Assembly (NCBI GenBank): GCA_017411945.1
Contig: JAFQPD010000058.1
Coordinates: forward strand, 1-12,266
DNA: 12,266 nt
From: Mailhella sp.
GTDB lineage: Bacteria; Desulfobacterota; Desulfovibrionia; Desulfovibrionales; Desulfovibrionaceae
Direction: 5' to 3'
Position 1 is the first letter of the stretch; every line of letters begins with the position of its first letter. The translations under genes and the position numbers were made by a program. The notes under the pieces are model-generated. The model saw only the letters and a program-made list of their open reading frames with translations. It was not told the DNA's origin and made no database searches. Below, piece by piece: positions 5,082 through 11,933 of this stretch.

Positions 5082-8021
5082 ATGCCCCAGCTTCGATATC
5101 TTCGCTTGTCCAGTGTCCTGCTTCTGTTCTGGATCATCCTTGCCGTGCCCGCTCATGCTTCGCCTGACACCGCCGGTGAGGGCGTGAAGGATGTTCCTGC
5201 GGAAGCGGCGTCTGTTGCCGTATCTGAAGCTGTGCCTGCCGCTGCCGCGAACGAAGTTCCGCCCTCAGGGGAAGACGTCTTTGCCGAGCCCTCCCCGGTG
5301 CGCGGCATGCCGGAGCAGGTGACGCTCCGAGCCGAGTATCAGCCTGCCCCTGTCGAGCCTCCCATGCTGGAGGAAGTTGCCGAGGCAGACGCATCGCAGG
5401 TCGCTCTGCTTCCCGTTCTCACCATGCTTGCGGAAGATGATGGCCTGACATTCGAAGAGGCGGTCTCCCGTTTCAGTGAGTTCCAGCCCTTCGACAGGAC
5501 TGCGCTCCTTCGTGAGGGCGGGGCTCTCTGGATGCACCTTGCGCTGGACAACGTGGCCCACTCTGCTCCCGGGACGCTGTGGCTGGACCTTGGCGATCAG
5601 CTTCCCCCTGGCGTTGAGGTGTGGCTTTCTTCCGATGGGCTTCGCTGGAGGAAGATGGCGGCCGAGACCGAAGGCGTGTATCCTCTGGCGCATGCCGGGG
5701 ACGACGGGCAGGCCCTCATCCGATTGGACGGCATGCCCGGCCTGTGGTTCAGCCCTGTGCTGCGGCCTCTTGCGCTGGTGATGCAGTCGCCGGAAAGGGC
5801 TGTCTATGATTTTTCACTGGCCGTGCTCAGCCTGCTTTCTGCGGTCTGCTTCTTCCTTTGCCTCGGCCTGCGCGGCGAGAGTCGCTTCTGGACGTTCCTG
5901 CTGGCCTCTGCCGCGGCAGTGCAGGCTGTGTGGGCAGTTCCTCCTACGGCTTCCGGCATAGGCGCAGCGGCTTTGCCCGGCGTTTTTGCCGCCGGAGTGG
6001 CTCTTCTCATGCTGCCGCATATCGGCCGCGTGCTCATGCGTACGCGCATCACTTCGCCCTTTGCCGATGTGTTCTTCATGGTGCTGGCCCTGCTGGGCGT
6101 ATGTGCGGCACTTCTTCCGCTCGTCCCCGGCTTCTCGTGGGTGGCGCATCTGCTCGTCCTTTGGCCGTTGGTCGCAGTGCTCTGCTTCCCGCCCGCCCTC
6201 GTTCTGCTCCTGCGGGGAGTGCAGGGGAGTCTGCCTTTTTCCATGGCCTGCCTTTTCATGGGGGGCGGCGCCCTCATAGCCCTGTCGGGCCTGCCTCGCG
6301 GGATGGAGGCCCCGCTTTGGGGTTCCTGCGTGTTCTTCGGCCCTGTGTTCGGACTCCTCTGCCTCATCTCGGCGTCGCCGACCCGATTGCCTAAAGCTGA
6401 AGAAAAAGCTGGAGAAGGAGCTCCGGAGCAGGACGATGCCGAGAAGGACAGCCGTCTCGAAGCCATGCGCGAATCGGTCAGGGGGGCAGTGGAGGAACTT
6501 CTCGACGAAGCCTGCAGGCTGGACCAGACGCTGAACAAGGTCGGCGCCGATGCCCGTCATGCGGATATCATGGCCCGGGCGGACGGCATGGCGGCCATCG
6601 CGCGCCGTCTTTCGGAAAAAGTGCTGGACGCTCCTGCCCCCGCTGAACTTCCTGAAGCAGGGGAAGTCGATTTCGATCTGCGGCAGATCATACGCTCGGT
6701 GTTTGCGTCCGTGGCATCGGAGGCGGAGAACAAGGGCCTGGGGCTTTCCTGGTATGTCGCTCCCCACCTTGGTCGTCGCTACAGGGGCGACAAGGCACGC
6801 CTTACGGCATTGCTTTCCCTGCTCCTTTCGGACTCCGTGCGAGCTTCTTCCGGCGGTGCGGTGAGTCTGCGCGTGCGCCGGGCCGACAGCACGCATCCCG
6901 GCCGTCTCCTCTTCTCTGTGGCCGATACCGGCGAAGCTCTCCCGCCGCATGGGCGTTCCAGCTCTCTGCTGGCGCGCACATGGGAGCTGGCATCCGCGAA
7001 TGGCGGCGAACTTCTGGTCAACAGCGGGCCGCAGGGGACGGAACTCGGCTTCAGCCTGGAGTGTGCGGCCTATGAGGAGGACGGGACTGCTGAAAAGTCT
7101 GTTCCCGGTGAGGCTGATGCGGAAGACTCGAGCAGGGCGCGCAGGGGGGCGGGAAAGCTCATCATTGTCGCCTCCTCTGAAGGCGTGGGCCGCCAGATGC
7201 TCGCCCATTACCTCAGCGGCATGGGCTTCCGCATATGGGAGGCCCGCAGCGCGGCGGAAGCAGCCGTGCTGTACGAGTCCGAGCCTGCCGCCCTGATGGT
7301 GTTCGACGGAGTGCTTGCCGAAGACGACATGGCCCATGCACTCGCCTCCGTGCGCATGTACGAAGGAGAACATTCTCTGAAGGCCGCCCCCTTCCTCCTG
7401 CTTTCCCGTGATGCGCTTCAGGCGGAACGCATGGGCAAGGCCGGATGCGACGAATCGCTCCTGCCTCCCCTCATGCGCAAGGACCTTCGTGCCATGGCAA
7501 GGTGGCTCACGGCTCCCGAAGGATCCATTCCCCGACCGGTGCTCTCGTCCCAGCGGGTGACGCTGGCGGATGTTCTTGCCGGCGCCAGCGCTGGGAACTT
7601 GCGTTTCCAGCGCAAGGACAGGCTCAAGCCGTTCAGGGCGGAGCCGGCGGCGGCAGCACCGGAAAAGGCGGCCGTGGAGCAGGCGCCGGTCAGCCCCGCA
7701 GGCGCCGTGCAGCCTGAGCCCCCGCATGGCAGGGAGGCCGTTCCCGCTTCTGAGGAGGATGCTGGACTTTTCGACGCTCCCGTAGAGCGCATCATGCAGG
7801 GGCTGGATGCTGTGAAAAGCGCGCTCGACGAGCTGGACGCGTATTCCGTGCGCCGAGGGGCCGTGGTGCTCGCCGCTCTTGCCGAGGGCTACGGCATGCA
7901 TACGCTGGCCGATATGGCGCGCTGTTTCCGGGCCGCATGGGAAGAAGGAGATCTGGAAGCCGCCGCGCAGATAGTGGAGGAAATGAGGGTGGAAGCCTCC
8001 CGCGCCGGAAAAATCGCCTAA
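5082..8021 (+). CDS. 7TM-DISM-like hybrid histidine kinase relative, apparently catalytically degenerate
   Basis: A 979-aa membrane sensor. It has a signal peptide (1–26, cleavage after AHA), a low-complexity Ala/Glu/Pro/Val segment (27–75) and a periplasmic beta domain (about 80–235) like 7TMR-DISM extracellular domains. Seven membrane helices lie roughly at 243–431. The cytosolic part follows hybrid-kinase order: DHp-like helices (458–515), HATPase-like (530–660), receiver-like (691–810), a Pro/Ala linker, and an HPt-like helical end (895–975). By-eye alignment shows key residues replaced: the DHp His by E464, the N-box Asn by D584, the receiver acidic pair by A697-S698, the receiver Lys by a P-P, and the HPt His by V928. 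The HATPase DTG (615–617), the Gly-rich G2 box (650–658) and the receiver D742 remain. No Shine-Dalgarno precedes the ATG, so translation may be coupled to the TPR gene. It is probably a non-classical signalling scaffold. The signal is unknown. Confidence 0.8.
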   Translation: MPQLRYLRLSSVLLLFWIILAVPAHASPDTAGEGVKDVPAEAASVAVSEAVPAAAANEVPPSGEDVFAEPSPVRGMPEQVTLRAEYQPAPVEPPMLEEVAEADASQVALLPVLTMLAEDDGLTFEEAVSRFSEFQPFDRTALLREGGALWMHLALDNVAHSAPGTLWLDLGDQLPPGVEVWLSSDGLRWRKMAAETEGVYPLAHAGDDGQALIRLDGMPGLWFSPVLRPLALVMQSPERAVYDFSLAVLSLLSAVCFFLCLGLRGESRFWTFLLASAAAVQAVWAVPPTASGIGAAALPGVFAAGVALLMLPHIGRVLMRTRITSPFADVFFMVLALLGVCAALLPLVPGFSWVAHLLVLWPLVAVLCFPPALVLLLRGVQGSLPFSMACLFMGGGALIALSGLPRGMEAPLWGSCVFFGPVFGLLCLISASPTRLPKAEEKAGEGAPEQDDAEKDSRLEAMRESVRGAVEELLDEACRLDQTLNKVGADARHADIMARADGMAAIARRLSEKVLDAPAPAELPEAGEVDFDLRQIIRSVFASVASEAENKGLGLSWYVAPHLGRRYRGDKARLTALLSLLLSDSVRASSGGAVSLRVRRADSTHPGRLLFSVADTGEALPPHGRSSSLLARTWELASANGGELLVNSGPQGTELGFSLECAAYEEDGTAEKSVPGEADAEDSSRARRGAGKLIIVASSEGVGRQMLAHYLSGMGFRIWEARSAAEAAVLYESEPAALMVFDGVLAEDDMAHALASVRMYEGEHSLKAAPFLLLSRDALQAERMGKAGCDESLLPPLMRKDLRAMARWLTAPEGSIPRPVLSSQRVTLADVLAGASAGNLRFQRKDRLKPFRAEPAAAAPEKAAVEQAPVSPAGAVQPEPPHGREAVPASEEDAGLFDAPVERIMQGLDAVKSALDELDAYSVRRGAVVLAALAEGYGMHTLADMARCFRAAWEEGDLEAAAQIVEEMRVEASRAGKIA

Positions 8022-8057
8022 TTCAGAGCAGAGAGCAAGGTTTTTTGCCTGGAACTC

Positions 8058-8086
8058 TTGCAAGCCGGGAGGAAAGACCTTATGAT
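8058..8086 (+). promoter_or_regulatory. Strong sigma70-type promoter for the universal stress protein gene
   Basis: TTGCAA (8058–8063) and TATGAT (8081–8086) are separated by exactly 17 nt. The predicted start near 8093 gives a leader of about 50 nt. The -35 box is embedded in the 8-bp palindrome CTTGCAAG (8057–8064), which could be incidental. This promoter separates usp from the sensor operon upstream. Confidence 0.65.
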
Positions 8087-8142
8087 GGGGCTATGTTTCA
8101 GGGGCCTTTCCGCCTCTCATCTGCAACTCCAAGGAGGCAAAT

Positions 8143-8613
8143 ATGAACCTGCAGAAGATAGTATGCGCACTTGACCTTTCCGAGCACAGCAAGACTGTGG
8201 CCGAATACGCCAGCTCTCTTGCCAAGGCTACCGGCGCCTCCATCGTAGCAGTCTATGCGGCCCCCACGCTGACCCAGTACACCGGCTTCCATGTTCCCCC
8301 GAACACCATCGACAGCTTCGTCGGCGAGATCGTCACCGGTGCTGAAAAGGCCATGCAGCAGTTCGTGACCGAGAATTTTGAGGGTGTCGAAGCCAAGGCC
8401 GAAGTCGTTGTCGGCTATGCTGCGGAAGAGATCATCTCCATCGCCGAGAAGGAAGGCGCGGACATGATCATCATGGGCACGCACGGTCGCAAGGGCATCG
8501 ACCGCATCCTCTTCGGCTCCGTGGCTGAAAAGGTCGTGAAGAATTCTCCGGTCCCGGTGCTCACCATCCGTCCTTCCGGCAATTACACCGGAGGCCCTGC
8601 CTATAAGGACTGA
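8143..8613 (+). CDS. Universal stress protein (UspA family)
   Basis: A 156-aa single Usp domain of normal length, cytosolic and probably dimeric. The first strand ends in the nucleotide-contacting D11 (VCALDLSEHS). The ATP-binding signature G-x2-G-x9-G-S is complete at G112, G115, G125 and S126, so this is the ATP-binding MJ0577-like class rather than the UspA class that lacks it. The hydrophobic C-terminal strand VPVLTIRP is typical. A perfect AAGGAGG lies 5 nt before the ATG, and a good promoter and terminator flank the gene. It is therefore a highly expressed single-gene unit. Family members help survival under starvation or stress; the exact role here is not shown. Confidence 0.95.
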   Translation: MNLQKIVCALDLSEHSKTVAEYASSLAKATGASIVAVYAAPTLTQYTGFHVPPNTIDSFVGEIVTGAEKAMQQFVTENFEGVEAKAEVVVGYAAEEIISIAEKEGADMIIMGTHGRKGIDRILFGSVAEKVVKNSPVPVLTIRPSGNYTGGPAYKD

Positions 8614-8634
8614 TGCACTGATTTAGGCTCGACA

Positions 8635-8675
8635 GGGCTTCCCCTTCTGCGTTATGCGAAGGGGAAGCCCTTTTT
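8635..8675 (+). terminator. Strong intrinsic terminator after usp
   Basis: A perfect 13-bp stem, 8635–8647 (GGGCTTCCCCTTC) with 8658–8670, encloses a 10-nt loop and is followed by TTTTTCTTTCTTCTT. It ends the usp transcript. hisC begins only 26 nt later, with no room for a full promoter between. Confidence 0.9.
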
Positions 8676-8700
8676 CTTTCTTCTTATCCAGGATCGCCTC

Positions 8701-9819
8701 ATGTCTGCCAGATTCACGTCCTATACTGATGTGCGCCCCGAAGTGGCGGCTTTCGAATCCTACGAACCCGGGCTCAGCATAGCGGAGATAGCCAGCCGCT
8801 ACGGCCTTTCCCGGGTCATCAAGATGGCCAGCAACGAGAACCCGCTGGGCGTTTCTCCCCGCGTGCGTCAGGTCATCGCCGACAAGGCCGTCGATGCCTT
8901 CCGCTATCCGCAGTCGGGCAACCCGCGCCTTGTGAAGGCCCTTGCCGAACATTGCGGCGTGGATGCCAAGCGCATCTGCGTGGGCAACGGCTCCGACGAG
9001 ATCATCGACCTGCTGTTCCGCATCCGCTGTGTTCCCGGAGTGCATAATGCCGTTGCCTTTCGCCCCTGCTTCGGCATCTACCCTACGCAGGCCAGGATGG
9101 CAGGAGTGGAACTGCGCCAGACTCCGCTGAACCCTGACTTCTCTTTCGACTTCGACGGCCTTCTCGAGCTGGTGGATGAGAATACCACACTGGCCTTCGT
9201 GACCACGCCGGACAACCCTTCCGGCCGCATAGCTTCTGTGGATGAACTGGAGAAGCTTGCCCGCGCCCTGCCTCCTTCCTGCCTGCTGGTGGTGGACGAA
9301 GCGTACACCGAGTTCGCCGGCCCTGAGCATTCCCTGCTCAGTCGCTTGGAAGAACTTCCCAACGTGGCCCTTCTGCGCACGTTCTCCAAAGTCTATGCGC
9401 TGGCCGGCCTGCGCATAGGCTACGGCATACTGCCTCCTGCCCTTGCCGATTATATGTGGCGCGTACGCCTTCCGTTCTCGCTGAACATCCTTGCCGAAGA
9501 AGCTGCACTTGCAGCCCTGGCCGATGCCGAGTTCCGCGACGAGACTGTCAGCCTCGTGCGCCGGGGACGCGCCTTCCTCACCGAAGGTCTGCGCGAGGCC
9601 GGCTGCGAAGTGCTGCCCAGCATGTCGAACTTCCTCATGTTCCGTCCCGGAGCCGGTACAGTCGATGCTAGGGCCCTGCACGGCGAACTTTTGAAAAAAG
9701 GCATCATCATCCGATCCCTGAAGGCGTACCAGCTGCCCGAATGGCTTCGCGTGAGCATGGGCACAGATGAAGAGAACGAACTTTTCCTCAAGTATACCAA
9801 AGAGATCTTAGGAGCCTGA
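8701..9819 (+). CDS. hisC: Histidinol-phosphate aminotransferase
   Basis: A 372-aa PLP-dependent class I/II aminotransferase of the HisC family. It converts imidazole acetol-phosphate and glutamate to histidinol-phosphate in histidine biosynthesis. Visible hallmarks are SNENPLG near 44–50, the cofactor-phosphate region GNGSDE (95–100), N172 in PDNPSG, D199 and Y202 in VVDEAYTEF, and the Schiff-base lysine K230 in RTFSKVYALAGLRIGYG, followed by R238. The C-terminal substrate-binding arginine is in the WLRVSMGT segment. The length is normal and the protein is cytosolic. AGGA lies 7 nt before the ATG. It ends 1 nt before cmk, so the two are translationally linked. Other histidine genes are not in the window. 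Related aromatic aminotransferase activity cannot be excluded. Confidence 0.95.
   Translation: MSARFTSYTDVRPEVAAFESYEPGLSIAEIASRYGLSRVIKMASNENPLGVSPRVRQVIADKAVDAFRYPQSGNPRLVKALAEHCGVDAKRICVGNGSDEIIDLLFRIRCVPGVHNAVAFRPCFGIYPTQARMAGVELRQTPLNPDFSFDFDGLLELVDENTTLAFVTTPDNPSGRIASVDELEKLARALPPSCLLVVDEAYTEFAGPEHSLLSRLEELPNVALLRTFSKVYALAGLRIGYGILPPALADYMWRVRLPFSLNILAEEAALAALADAEFRDETVSLVRRGRAFLTEGLREAGCEVLPSMSNFLMFRPGAGTVDARALHGELLKKGIIIRSLKAYQLPEWLRVSMGTDEENELFLKYTKEILGA
9810..9814 (+). promoter_or_regulatory. Shine-Dalgarno for the GTG start of cmk, inside hisC
   Basis: AGGAG sits in the last codons of hisC, 6 nt before GTG at 9821. It supports GTG as the cmk start, since the next in-frame ATG (9851) would cut into the strand just before the P-loop. 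The arrangement implies coupled translation with hisC. Confidence 0.75.
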
Positions 9820-9820
9820 C

Positions 9821-10846
9821 GTGAGCAAAGCTTCTTTTGGCGTCATCACCATGGACGGCCCTGCCGGCGTAGGCAAAAGCACTCTGGCCCGCAGGCTTGC
9901 CGCGGAACTCGGCATTGCCTACCTCGATACCGGAGCGATGTACCGCACGCTTGGCCTTCGTCTCGGCGCGCAGGCCGCTGATATGTCGGATGAGGATCTT
10001 CGCGCCCGCTGCCGTGAATGCCGTTTCACTCTGGAGCAGCGCGACGAATCTTCCGCTCCCGTGCTCTGCTGCAATGGCGAGGCTGTGGGCGATGAGATCC
10101 GTACCGAAAAGGCCAGCCGCCTTGCCTCGCTTGTGGCGCGCCTCCCAGTCCTGCGTGAGGAGCTCCAGCGTGCCCAGCGCGAGATAGGCGCGCAGTGTTC
10201 CCTCGTGGCGGAAGGCCGCGATATGGGCACCCGCGTTTTCCCCACGGCCCGGCATAAGTTCTTCCTCGACGCTCGCCCCGAAGTGCGCGCCATGCGCCGC
10301 TGGCTGGAGCTGGAGGCTCGCGGCACGCTGAACGGCGAAACCGTTGAGGAGATACAGGCCGGCATCGAGGCGCGTGACCATCAGGACCGCAATCGTGCCG
10401 TCGACCCTCTTCGCCCCGCCGATGATGCGACCATAGTGGATACTTCCGACCTCGATCTCGAAGGCGTTCTCGCTGTCATCCTTGCGGCTGTGGAGAAGCG
10501 TCAGGCCGAAGCTCCTGCGGAAGAAGAGGAAGAGGCTGTTCGTGCGCGGGCGGAATTTTCTTATCCTGTGAACCGGGATGAAGCTGCGGTGAAGCTGGCC
10601 GCCGCCTGCGTGACCGGCATGCAGGCCGCAAAGCGCATCCTTTCCCTGAGCGATGCCGAAGCCGTCGATCTTTTCGTCGATTTCGAACTGACCGAAGACG
10701 GCCATGCCGCCATCGTTTCCGAAGTGGCTGATGTAGACCATGAGGCCGCCGCGCTGTGCGCCCTTGCCGCTGTGCAGACGGCGGCCGCCTCTGCGGTTTC
10801 GGCTCTGGAAGCTGGCAAGGCGGAAATACGTTCCTTCCTCATCTGA
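9821..10846 (+). CDS. cmk: Cytidylate kinase with a C-terminal MoaC-like extension
   Basis: The N-terminal domain (about 1–228) is a complete bacterial CMP/dCMP kinase that makes CDP/dCDP from ATP. It has P-loop GPAGVGKST (13–21), DTGAMYR (36–42), R94 in the CMP-binding IRTEKASR, GRDMGTRVFP (132–141), and the lid segment RDHQDRNRAVDPL (185–197). Bacterial Cmk is normally about 220–230 aa, but this protein has 341. After an acidic linker (EEEEE, 234–238) comes an extra domain (about 240–341). Its blocks GMQAAKRI, VDFELTEDG and ALCALAAVQTAA look like MoaC (GIMAAKRT, VDFELDEDG, ALTAVSVAAL). The MoaC PLCHP histidine and the Asp/Lys of YDMCKA are absent, so it would not make molybdopterin precursor. 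Base composition is uniform across the junction, with no frameshift. The kinase call is firm; the MoaC link is by-eye inference. Confidence 0.93.
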   Translation: MSKASFGVITMDGPAGVGKSTLARRLAAELGIAYLDTGAMYRTLGLRLGAQAADMSDEDLRARCRECRFTLEQRDESSAPVLCCNGEAVGDEIRTEKASRLASLVARLPVLREELQRAQREIGAQCSLVAEGRDMGTRVFPTARHKFFLDARPEVRAMRRWLELEARGTLNGETVEEIQAGIEARDHQDRNRAVDPLRPADDATIVDTSDLDLEGVLAVILAAVEKRQAEAPAEEEEEAVRARAEFSYPVNRDEAAVKLAAACVTGMQAAKRILSLSDAEAVDLFVDFELTEDGHAAIVSEVADVDHEAAALCALAAVQTAAASAVSALEAGKAEIRSFLI

Positions 10847-10852
10847 AATGCG

Positions 10853-10885
10853 GGCGGCGGCCTTCAGGGCCAGCCGCCTTTTTTT
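10853..10885 (+). terminator. Intrinsic terminator after cmk
   Basis: GGCGGCGGCC (10853–10862) pairs with GGCC-A-GCCGCC (10868–10878) across one bulged A, with a 5-nt loop, and T7 follows (10879–10885). It ends hisC–cmk transcription. ispE starts 18 nt after the T-run with only a Shine-Dalgarno between. Confidence 0.88.
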
Positions 10886-10903
10886 ACGACGCCGAGGGCA
10901 GTC

Positions 10904-11770
10904 ATGCGTGAAGAAACAGTTCATACTGGAGGCAAGATAAATCTCTTCCTTTTTATCACGGGAAGGAGAGAGAACGGCTATCATGAACTCGATACGCTTT
11001 TCGTGCGCCTTCCTGAGCCTCAGGATACGCTGGTCTTTCGCCCGGCAGATCGGGCATCGGGCATTCGCGTGGTCTGCTCCGCGCCCGGCATAGACCTTGA
11101 GAAAAATACCCTGACGAAATCGTATGAACTCTATGCACGGGCCACGGGCTTCGCTCCGGCAGTGGATGTGGAACTGCTCAAGGGCATTCCCCATGGCGCC
11201 GGCCTCGGCGGCGGAAGTGCCGATGGAGCCGAGGTGCTGGCATGGCTCCAGCGGCAGAATCCTCATCCCCTGGAAGCGTTGGAGCTCAATGCTCTGGCGG
11301 CCCGTGTGGGGGCGGATGTACCGTTCTTCCTTGCGGAGGGGGCGAGCTTCGCCGAGGGGATAGGCGATATCCTCACTCCGGCGGAAAGTGGAATAAAGGG
11401 CTGGCACGGAGTGCTCGTATGCCCCAAGGTCCATGTGGATACGGCATGGGCCTACCGGGCCTGGGATGCGGAAAATCCGTCATTTTCCTTGACAGGCAAA
11501 AAGAAGGAAGATACAACTAACCGTTCGAGTTACCAGTGTTTCTACGGCATGAACGACTTCGAGCCCGTGGTGTTTGCGGCGAATCCTGAGCTGGCAAAGC
11601 TAAAAGCTTTGTTAATACAGCAGGGTGCGGATATTGCGGGCATGAGCGGAAGCGGCTCTGCTCTGTTTGGGCTTTTTCAGGATCGAGAAAGTGCGGGCCA
11701 TGCAGCTGAAGCTCTCAGGGAAGCGGAAGGCAGTCCATCAGTGTACGGCCCGTTCCGCTTTGAAGCGTGA
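10904..11770 (+). CDS. ispE: 4-diphosphocytidyl-2-C-methyl-D-erythritol kinase
   Basis: A 288-aa GHMP-superfamily kinase that phosphorylates CDP-ME in the MEP route to isoprenoid precursors. The N-terminal GKINLFLFITGRRENGYHEL (10–29) contains the catalytic-site lysine K11. The glycine-rich ATP loop PHGAGLGGGSADGA is at 97–109. The catalytic Asp is D138 in GADVPFF. The C-terminal GMSGSGSALFGLF (246–258) is the third GHMP motif. The length is normal and the protein is cytosolic. GAGGG lies 5 nt before the ATG. A patch near codons 196–212 (KKKEDTTNRSSYQ) is more AT-rich than the rest and contains a promoter-like sequence. It is followed by tRNA-Gln and prs; ispE and prs are also neighbours in E. 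coli. Confidence 0.95.
   Translation: MREETVHTGGKINLFLFITGRRENGYHELDTLFVRLPEPQDTLVFRPADRASGIRVVCSAPGIDLEKNTLTKSYELYARATGFAPAVDVELLKGIPHGAGLGGGSADGAEVLAWLQRQNPHPLEALELNALAARVGADVPFFLAEGASFAEGIGDILTPAESGIKGWHGVLVCPKVHVDTAWAYRAWDAENPSFSLTGKKKEDTTNRSSYQCFYGMNDFEPVVFAANPELAKLKALLIQQGADIAGMSGSGSALFGLFQDRESAGHAAEALREAEGSPSVYGPFRFEA
11489..11517 (+). promoter_or_regulatory. Candidate promoter inside ispE for tRNA-Gln and prs
   Basis: A perfect TTGACA (11489–11494) is followed after 17 nt by TACAAC (11512–11517), within an AT-rich patch of ispE. It lies about 270 nt before tRNA-Gln. No better promoter is visible between here and prs. The -10 box is imperfect, so this is tentative. Confidence 0.35.
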
Positions 11771-11789
11771 TCGTCGAGACTGGATGCGG

Positions 11790-11864
11790 TGGGGTGTAGC
11801 CAAGCGGTAAGGCAGCGGGTTTTGGTTCCGCCATTCGCAGGTTCAAGTCCTGCCGCCCCAGCCA
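11790..11864 (+). tRNA. tRNA-Gln, anticodon UUG
   Basis: A complete cloverleaf. The acceptor TGGGGTG pairs with CGCCCCA (11854–11860), with one T·G pair, and G73 and an encoded CCA (11862–11864) follow. The D stem is GCC/GGC. The anticodon stem GCGGG/TCCGC, with a closing G·T, carries the loop TT-TTG-GT with anticodon TTG at 11822–11824. The T arm is GCAGG-TTCAAGT-CCTGC. UUG reads CAA and, by wobble, CAG glutamine codons. It lies 19 nt after ispE and 69 nt before prs, so it is probably cut from a longer transcript. Confidence 0.97.
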
Positions 11865-11933
11865 CTTCGAAATTTTCAGGCGTCTCCGAAAGGCGACACT
11901 GCGTTATACAATTATCATTCAGGAAGGCTTATT

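Noticed and set aside
5814..8063. Open minus-strand frame of 749 codons opposite the sensor gene
   Set aside because: Antisense shadow: low-complexity composition, no recognisable motif and no ribosome binding site. The plus strand encodes ordered domains.
8098..8484. Minus-strand 128-codon frame opposite usp
   Set aside because: It overlaps the usp leader and coding region and has no motif; the usp ATP signature proves the other strand.
9788..11434. Open minus-strand frame of 548 codons across hisC, cmk and ispE
   Set aside because: It crosses three well-supported plus-strand genes and a terminator, and its composition is that of an antisense shadow.
11880..11900. GTC-T-CC-GAAA-GG-C-GAC hairpin between the tRNA and prs
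   Set aside because: Only five pairs with an internal mismatch and no T-run; too weak to call a terminator or riboswitch.
11905..11910. TATACA as a -10 box for a separate prs promoter
   Set aside because: No -35-like hexamer occurs 15–19 nt upstream.
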